46,755 bases of DNA, taken from positions 1 to 46,755 of the forward strand of contig JAHIOQ010000156.1 of the NCBI GenBank assembly GCA_018895275.1, in the 5' to 3' direction. This document shows positions 43,441 through 46,755 of this stretch, piece after piece (positions within the stretch are counted from its first letter, which is position 1; the number at the start of each line of letters is the position of its first letter). A program made the translations under genes and the position numbers. Source of the stretch: Candidatus Omnitrophota bacterium. GTDB lineage: Bacteria > Omnitrophota > Gorgyraeia > B26-G9. The notes beneath the pieces are model-generated. The model searched no databases. It saw only the letters and a program-made list of their open reading frames with translations, and was not told the origin of the DNA.

Positions 43441-46400
43441 ATGATACAAAGCTTTAATAATAAAACCGAGAAAGTCGGTGATGACTTCAAAAAGAATATC
43501 GGTAAAGACAGCCGACTGCAAGTCGCGGCGGGGATTTTTACTATATACGGTTTTGAATGTCTTAAAACTGAATTAAAAAAAATTGATAAGTTAAGTTTTA
43601 TTTTTACAGATCCAACATTTATCGAAGCTGATAAAAATAGAAGAGAGAAAAAACAATTTCAAATCAGCGCCGATTTTCGACAAAAGGCTATTAGCGGCTC
43701 AGAGTTTGAAATAAATCTAAAAAATGAACTTAAAGGAAAAGCAATTGCCAAAGAGTGCAAAAAATGGATAGAGCAAAAGGTGATTTTTAAAACTAATATT
43801 GGCGATAAATATATCCAGCCGCATATAACGCTTGAGAATGGTGAGAATAAATATGAGTACATGGGGATTAATGAATTTAGCAGTGCCGGGTTCGGCTACG
43901 AAAAAGACAATTCCGTTTTGCATCAGATAATTAAGACAGACGATTATGAAGCAACTAAGCAGTACATCCAAAATTTTGAAGAAGTATGGAATGATGAAAA
44001 GATAGTAAAAAACGTAACCGACGAGGTTCTTGGATATATCGCGGACCTTTATAAGGAAAACTCCCCGGAATTTATCTATTACCTGACGCTCTATAATATT
44101 TTTGATGAGTTTTTGGAGGATATCTCCGAGGATGAACTTGCCAATGAGAAAACCGGGTTTAAAAAATCTGTTATTTGGAATAAGCTCTACGATTTCCAAA
44201 AGGATGCCGCATTAGGAATTATTAACAAGTTAGAACGACACAATGGCTGTATTCTTGCTGATAGTGTAGGGCTTGGGAAGACCTTTTCAGCATTAGGCGT
44301 TATTAAATATTATCAGGAAAGAAACCGCACCGTACTTGTTCTCTGTCCCAAGAGACTCGGAGATAACTGGCAAACATTCTTAAATAATTATGATGACAAT
44401 CCCTTGGTTAAAGACCGTTTAAATTATCATGTTTTATATCATACGGATTTATCCAGAGAACAAGGGCAATCAAACGGAATAGATTTATCGCGAATAAACT
44501 GGGGTAATTATGATTTAGTAGTCATTGATGAATCGCATAATTTTAGAAATAATGACCCCCGAAAAGATAGAGTGACCCGCTATCAAAGACTGCTGAATGA
44601 TGTTATGAAAGCGGGAGTTAAGACTAAAGTTCTTATGCTCTCAGCAACTCCAGTCAATAACAGATTTACTGATCTAAAGAACCAGATTGCTTTGGCATGT
44701 GAAGGCGAAACAGGTATAGCTGACGGCAAAATGGATGCAGATAAATCTATCGAAACCATTTTAACAAATGCTCAAAGGATCTTTAACGAGTGGTCCAAAT
44801 TACCGATAGAAGAAAGAACTAGCCAAGCGTTACTGAAACGGCTTAATGCAAATTTTGATTTTTTCAAATTACTTGATAGTGTGACAATAGCCAGAAGTAG
44901 AAAGCACATAGAGAAGTATTATGACATCAATAAGATCGGCAAATTCCCAAACAGGTTAAAACCTATTACCCATCATGCGGATATAACGGCACTGGAAGGG
45001 TTTATTGAAATATCAGAGCTATATAAAGAACTCTCGAAATTATCAATGTCGATATATTCACCCACGGAGTACATATTGGAAAATAAACGGCAGTTTTATA
45101 GCGACATTTACGATACTAACGTTAATGAGAATGTAAGCTTTAAACAAGTACACAGGGAAAAAAATCTTCAAACTCTTATGAGGGTAAATTTTCTTAAAAG
45201 ATTAGAGAGTTCGGTTGATTCATTCAGGATCACCCTTGGCAAGTTTATCAAAGAGATTGAGCAGACCATCGACAAAATCGAAGCGTTTGAAAAAACCGGC
45301 GTTCAAGCTTTTGCCGAATCTACCCAGTTTAATGATATCAATCTGGATGCGGATAGCGATGACTGGCTGAATGATGAATTTAGCGTCGGCGGCAAAGTGA
45401 AAGTCAATTTGGAGGATATGAACACTTCCGGATGGAAGCAGGACTTGGAGGCCGACGTTCGTATTGCCAAAGCAATATTTGCAGAAATGGAAAAGGTAAC
45501 ACCGGAGCACGATACAAAGCTTAGAGATTTGAAGACATTTATTAAAAACAAGATCGAAACCCCTATAAATCCGGGAAATCGGAAAATTCTAATATTCAGT
45601 GCTTTTGCGGACACGGTGAATTATTTATACGAGAATATTGCCGATTATAATAAAACGCTTAATCTGGAAACCGCGAAGCTAACCGGCTCAGATGAAAATC
45701 AGACAACGCTGAAATTAAATAACAACTTCAATAATATTTTGATCAATTTTTCTCCACGGTCTAAAGAACGAAGAAATAAAGATGCTCCGGAAATAGATAT
45801 TTTAATTGCGACGGATTGTATCTCTGAAGGCCAAAACCTACAAGACTGCGACACACTTATCAATTATGACATACACTGGAATCCCGTTCGCATAATACAA
45901 CGGTTTGGGCGTATAGATAGAATTGGGTCGATTAACAAAGATATCCAGCTGATTAACTTCTGGCCTCAATTATCCCTTGATGACTATATCAATCTGAAAA
46001 GCCGTGTTGAAAGTAAAATGTTTATGGTCGATGCAACAGCAACCGGTGAAGATAACGTTCTTACCAACAAATCATCGGATTTACTGTTTAGAAAGAAGCA
46101 GTTGGAAAAATTGCAGGAAGAGGTAGTTGATATTGAAGAGATGGGTTCGGGAGTTTCAATAACCGATTTAGGGCTAAATGATTTTCGTATGGATTTAGTC
46201 AACTACATTAAACAGAATGGAAACCTTGCAAGTATTGCAAATGGAATGCACTCGGTTTGCAAAAAGGACATAGCACGGGGAATCGAAGAAGGGGTAATTT
46301 TTGTCTTAAAGAATATAAACAACGAAGTAAATATCGATAAAACCAATCAACTTCACCCTTTTTATCTGGTGTATATAACCGCGGATGGAAAAATTGCATC

Positions 46401-46686
46401 AAATCATTTGAATGTAAAAAACACGCTGGATATCCTTCGGTCGCTCTGTAAGGGCAATAGTGAGGCGATGAAAGATGTTTATGAAGCGTTTAATGAGGAA
46501 ACCAACGATGGGAAAAATATGGTCAAGTATTCTGATCTTTTAAATAAATCCATCGAATCAGTGCTCCACGTGAAGGACGAAAGTGATGTCGACAGCCTAT
46601 TTACATCAGGCGGCACAACGGCTCTTATGAACAATATAAAGGGGCTGGAGGATTTTGAACTGCTTACCTTTGTGGTGATAAAATAA
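43441..46686 (+). CDS. SNF2-type helicase with N-terminal PLD-like region
   Basis: 1081 residues. The N-terminal about 230 residues (AAGIFTIYGFECLKTELKKI ... FIFTDPTF) resemble the phospholipase-D-like region of bacterial defence-island helicases. Motor domain: Walker A LADSVGLGKTFSA (about 272-284), Walker B VIDESHNFRN (about 360), SATPVNN (about 401). The second RecA half has DILIATDCISEGQNLQDCD and IIQRFGRIDRIGS (about 816). It is AT-rich relative to the Bat operon, suggesting transfer. Related genes accompany type III-like restriction loci or DISARM-like sets; partners would lie right of the window. Confidence 0.85.
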   Translation: MIQSFNNKTEKVGDDFKKNIGKDSRLQVAAGIFTIYGFECLKTELKKIDKLSFIFTDPTFIEADKNRREKKQFQISADFRQKAISGSEFEINLKNELKGKAIAKECKKWIEQKVIFKTNIGDKYIQPHITLENGENKYEYMGINEFSSAGFGYEKDNSVLHQIIKTDDYEATKQYIQNFEEVWNDEKIVKNVTDEVLGYIADLYKENSPEFIYYLTLYNIFDEFLEDISEDELANEKTGFKKSVIWNKLYDFQKDAALGIINKLERHNGCILADSVGLGKTFSALGVIKYYQERNRTVLVLCPKRLGDNWQTFLNNYDDNPLVKDRLNYHVLYHTDLSREQGQSNGIDLSRINWGNYDLVVIDESHNFRNNDPRKDRVTRYQRLLNDVMKAGVKTKVLMLSATPVNNRFTDLKNQIALACEGETGIADGKMDADKSIETILTNAQRIFNEWSKLPIEERTSQALLKRLNANFDFFKLLDSVTIARSRKHIEKYYDINKIGKFPNRLKPITHHADITALEGFIEISELYKELSKLSMSIYSPTEYILENKRQFYSDIYDTNVNENVSFKQVHREKNLQTLMRVNFLKRLESSVDSFRITLGKFIKEIEQTIDKIEAFEKTGVQAFAESTQFNDINLDADSDDWLNDEFSVGGKVKVNLEDMNTSGWKQDLEADVRIAKAIFAEMEKVTPEHDTKLRDLKTFIKNKIETPINPGNRKILIFSAFADTVNYLYENIADYNKTLNLETAKLTGSDENQTTLKLNNNFNNILINFSPRSKERRNKDAPEIDILIATDCISEGQNLQDCDTLINYDIHWNPVRIIQRFGRIDRIGSINKDIQLINFWPQLSLDDYINLKSRVESKMFMVDATATGEDNVLTNKSSDLLFRKKQLEKLQEEVVDIEEMGSGVSITDLGLNDFRMDLVNYIKQNGNLASIANGMHSVCKKDIARGIEEGVIFVLKNINNEVNIDKTNQLHPFYLVYITADGKIASNHLNVKNTLDILRSLCKGNSEAMKDVYEAFNEETNDGKNMVKYSDLLNKSIESVLHVKDESDVDSLFTSGGTTALMNNIKGLEDFELLTFVVIK

Positions 46687-46692
46687 GAATAA

Positions 46693-46721
46693 GCCACGAA
46701 AGGCACGAAATTACACGAAAA
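46693..46721. repeat. CACGAAA-type intergenic repeat
   Basis: CCACGAAAGGCACGAAATTA and a further CACGAAAAGG make three CACGAAA words in under 30 nt. Repeats of this kind are often found next to GxxExxY genes in environmental genomes. Confidence 0.4.
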
Positions 46722-46733
46722 GGATTTATAATT

Positions 46734-46755
46734 ATGGATTTAATTTATAAGGATG
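46734..46755 (+). CDS. Start of a gene cut by the window end, possibly GxxExxY protein
   Basis: ATG at 46734 opens MDLIYKD and runs off the edge; AAAAGGA lies upstream. MDLIYK is a common opening of GxxExxY-family proteins, and the CACGAAA repeat before it fits that family. Seven residues are too few for assignment. Confidence 0.35.

Noticed and set aside
46561-46577. parS-like CTCCACGTGAAGG in the helicase
   Set aside because: It has several mismatches, is not symmetric, lies inside a coding region and is about 31 kb from the parS pair.

Overview
The window looks like a chromosomal replication-origin region from an uncultured diderm bacterium. Double-membrane genes (a YidC with a large periplasmic domain, Lnt, a TolC-like protein, an RND pump), orphan type IV pilins, an extended Bat operon and the intergenic repeat style suggest Omnitrophota or a related lineage. 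That placement is inference; no marker phylogeny could be run.

Left edge (1-2400): a decayed island. It holds a structured T-rich element, a frameshifted protein remnant, an HsdR_N-type restriction protein with an internal deletion, a tyrosine-recombinase C-terminus with an in-frame stop, and one intact FRG-domain gene. Origin block (2441-18306): the minus strand carries dnaA, dnaN, a DUF721/DciA-like gene, gyrB, gyrA and archease. Divergent from it on the plus strand are rpmH, rnpA, yidD, yidC, a minimal Jag_N gene, mnmG, a HAMP membrane protein, parA and parB. DnaA boxes lie on both sides of dnaA, and two perfect palindromic parS sites flank mnmG. recF, mnmE and rsmG are missing from their usual places.

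Middle (18307-27000): a highly structured non-coding stretch before ndk, three scattered type IV prepilin genes, a RelE/Phd-type toxin-antitoxin pair with a near-consensus promoter, lnt, secA, and a GT4 glycosyltransferase. Next come marR, a tolC-like gene and an RND pump with no adaptor gene (27035-32285). These are followed by moxR, DUF58, a DUF4381-like gene, batA, batB, a TPR gene, batD and batE (32418-40858), a chain of overlapping genes for a von Willebrand-type envelope complex.

Right part (40987-46755): a small membrane protein, tRNA-Arg(ACG), a small cysteine-motif protein, tadA (whose product would convert A34 of that tRNA to inosine), and tRNA-Ser(GCT). Abutting tRNA-Ser is a palindrome-rich GIY-YIG element that ends in a copy of the tRNA T-arm. 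The window closes with an AT-rich SNF2-type helicase of the kind found in restriction or defence islands, and the first codons of a possible GxxExxY gene. The most interesting unexplained signals are the duplicated structured RNA-like element before ndk and the tRNA-Ser-anchored GIY-YIG element.
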